This document shows, one piece after another, positions 61,758 to 64,000 of a stretch of DNA of 64,000 bases. Positions within the stretch are counted from its first letter, which is position 1, and each line of letters begins with the position of its first letter. A program made the position numbers and the translations under genes. The DNA is from Brienomyrus brachyistius (Eukaryota; Chordata; Actinopteri; Osteoglossiformes; Mormyridae), in contig NC_064537.1 of assembly GCF_023856365.1 (NCBI RefSeq), forward strand, positions 2,328,501 to 2,392,500, read 5' to 3'. The notes under the pieces were generated by a model. The model made no database searches. It was not told the DNA's origin and saw only the letters and a list, made by a program, of their open reading frames with translations.

Positions 61758-64000
61758 GGCTGTCTCTGCTAAAAGCGCCTGACTGTGTGCCGCCAGGGAA
61801 AAAAAACGGCCGATCCGCCGCATCTGCTGTTTACACTGATCAGAGGACATGCTGTTTACGCTCCATTCTTCTGGCTGAGTCTAACCTAGAGGGATCCATG
61901 TACCAGCAGGGAGTGCTGTCAGAGCTGGTGCCACAGCCAGTGTTAATAGACATCTTCCTGACTCCTGATCAGTCACAGGATTGGCTTCCTGTGGATCCAC
62001 CCTGCAGTGCCTGATAGCCTTGTCAATAAATGGTCACCCTGCCCCCCAGCCAACCCTCCCCCAAAGACAGAGAGTGGAACGGAGGTGGTCACACCCAAGA
62101 AGCAGCTGTCCACAAGTTGCACAGTTCCATACAATCTGGTGGGTGTGGCACAGCTGGTTCGGAAAGGGGGTGGGTGTCATGTTATAAGGAGGTTAAGATT
62201 TGTGGAGCAGCTGGTGTTTAACAAGTAAGAATGAGAAGAGTTCTCACTGGGCAGAACCCTGCAGAGTTTCTGCGTGCACGGTCTGCATCAGTCCTGCTAT
62301 TTATCACAGACCTCTGCTGGTCCTGTGCCTTCTGCTCAAACCACTGATTTGTGTGAGACTGCCTGGTTTGGGTGCCCCCTGATGGCCAGAAGCAGTCACT
62401 ACACTGGCGCGGGGGGGGGGGGGGGGGTGTCTTTTTTGACAACGACAAACCAGTCCCTGGAGCATGAGAAGCCTCCCTGCTGCCGTGCGTGTGCGCGTGT
62501 GCGCGTGTGCATGTCCGTGTTCATGTCCGTGTGCATGTCCGTGTCCGTGTCCATGTGCGTGTCCGTGTGCGTGTGCGTGTCCGTGTGCGTGTGCTGCAGC
62601 CTGGGTCCCCGCTTCACTGTGTGTAGTCAGGTCTTCCCTTCTGAATGGCCATTTTGACTCCTATGTGACCTCAGCCCAGCCCAAGCGATGAAGCCCATTC
62701 CTGGAAATCCCAGTGTCTTCCTGTTCTCCAGGAGAGAATGTCCATCACAGCTGCTGCCTGGCTCAAGCCAGCCCTGCCCACCCCCCACTGACTCCTTTGC
62801 TTCTCCAGATCAACCCCCTCACATACACACTGTGTCCACGGGAGGGCGCTGTGCATAAATTAGTGCCACAGAGGGGTGAAGACGGAAGCCTGAGGGGTTT
62901 GAATCTCCTTAATCCCTCGGGCACTGGGGGGTTTTCTGACAGCACTCTGTGTAAGTCTGTCAAAAAGGATTTTAGTAGATTTTTAATGCAATGAAAGCAG
63001 CAGTCTGGTGACATTCTGTTGGATGGGAAATTCAGGTATGGAGACAGCTGTTGGACTTTTGATTATTCTTGCTCTGTTGTGTGCCTAGTTGCACAAGCAA
63101 GCAGAGATGCATTTTAAGCTCTGCACGTCAGTCAGCAGGAATGTGATCCATAAAGAAATATACTGTACACTGAACTATGTCGTGAATACCCCCCCGCCCC
63201 ATGTTGATAAAATTGGAAGCACTGAACATTGTAGACATAATTAGCATGGGTGACATCAGATTATGCTGAATTACTGCCCCCCCGCCCAAAATGGCTCTGA
63301 CACATAAGCAGCCTCAGGTCGCCGGAGGCAGAGATGGCGTCTGAATGGGCAGTGCTGGGGGGCATCTCGGGGGCAGGACTGTCTATAGAGATGTGCGTTT
63401 CTGTCCCAAAGTATCACATGCATAATTTTAAAAATGAATAACAACAGATGGGACAGCAGGCAGAACAGGACTGGGGACTGGGGACTGAGGACTGGGCTCT
63501 AAACCAGGCTTGGGGGGGGGTGCTGCAGGCTACGCCAGTGTTTGCCATCACTCAAACCACATAATTGCATGGGTCCCCCAAAGTCTGGCCCCCTGTTGGC
63601 CTCAAAAAGTTACTGCACCTCAGTGGACTCCAAAGGGCCCCAGAAACAAATCTGCCCGCATCTATTGGCCCCCCCACAGGGCCCACTGTGAGGCTATGGG
63701 AGTCCCGTGGTGGTTCACAGGTTACACCTCATTTTAAGATGAGATTGTTAATGCTGTCATGTAATATGTGTCACTGACACTGGATCAGCTGACTAATGGA
63801 GCCTTGCTGGTGGGGGTGGGGGGTTGGGGCGGTCCACAGGCCTGAGACACAAAGGAATAACAGAAAAATATTTCCTACTGTTTTTTCATTCACTCTGGAC
63901 AAGTGTCAGATTTATTTATACACAATTCAAGTGAGTAATTGATTAAAATTGAATTAATTGGTTAAAAATAGAAGAGCACCATGGCATGGAAGAAGTTTTA
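61758..64000. other. Intergenic or downstream region, no gene recognised
   Basis: Contains a G-rich tract (62409-62428) and a GTGCGTGT/GTCCGT simple repeat (about 62484-62590). A GGGGACTG triplication lies near 63470. The 20-nt segment CCAAAGGGCCCCAGAAACAA at about 63629 also occurs at about 60077, so it is probably part of a dispersed repeat. No exon supported. Confidence 0.45.

Overview
The window looks like ray-finned fish (probably teleost) nuclear DNA. The evidence is a spliced vertebrate GPCR gene with canonical introns, several tRNA-derived SINEs of fish type, LINE 3' ends, a hAT-type miniature element, Tf1/sushi-type LTR retrotransposons and many minisatellites. Nothing bacterial, such as operons or CRISPR, is present. 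The species cannot be fixed from the sequence alone.

Layout. (1) 1 to about 31270: one uninterrupted head-to-tail array of about 126 tRNA-Gly genes, all on the + strand, in units of 247 or 250 bp. About 49 copies match one 71-nt consensus exactly (anticodon CCC). Ten copies carry GCC and three carry TCC, so all three glycine anticodons occur in one array. One copy carries CCA, a tryptophan anticodon, on a glycine body. Other copies carry defects that have spread as families. Larger duplications (26 to 29 units, 10 units, 5 units) are superimposed, and the right edge is decayed. (2) 31604-34988 and 40067-43394: two related LTR retrotransposons, each with intact LTRs, a 5-bp target duplication and one long proline-rich ORF, but no recognisable protease, RT or integrase. 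Both look self-primed in the Tf1/sushi manner: 10 nt just after the 5' LTR are complementary to the predicted mRNA start, and the pairing covaries between the two elements. (3) 35-40 kb and 43.4-47.9 kb: repeat-rich intergenic DNA with minisatellites, hAT-like and LINE fragments, SINEs, and a coiled-coil ORF remnant followed by a 27-bp coding-like minisatellite. (4) About 48 to 60 kb: gprc5b, an orphan class C (RAIG-family) GPCR. It has a probable 5'UTR exon ending at 48783, a main coding exon at 54303-55311, then 56263-56375 and 58047-58091, giving 388 residues, and a 3'UTR. Its second intron holds a hAT MITE with an 8-bp target duplication and a minisatellite that appears to have grown from the exon's own splice-donor sequence. 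(5) About 60.2 to 64 kb: minisatellites of 26 and 61 bp and unannotated non-coding DNA.

The only confident single-copy protein gene is gprc5b. The most unusual features are the anticodon-diversified tRNA-Gly array and the pair of compact self-priming elements whose ATG lies inside the primer-binding site.
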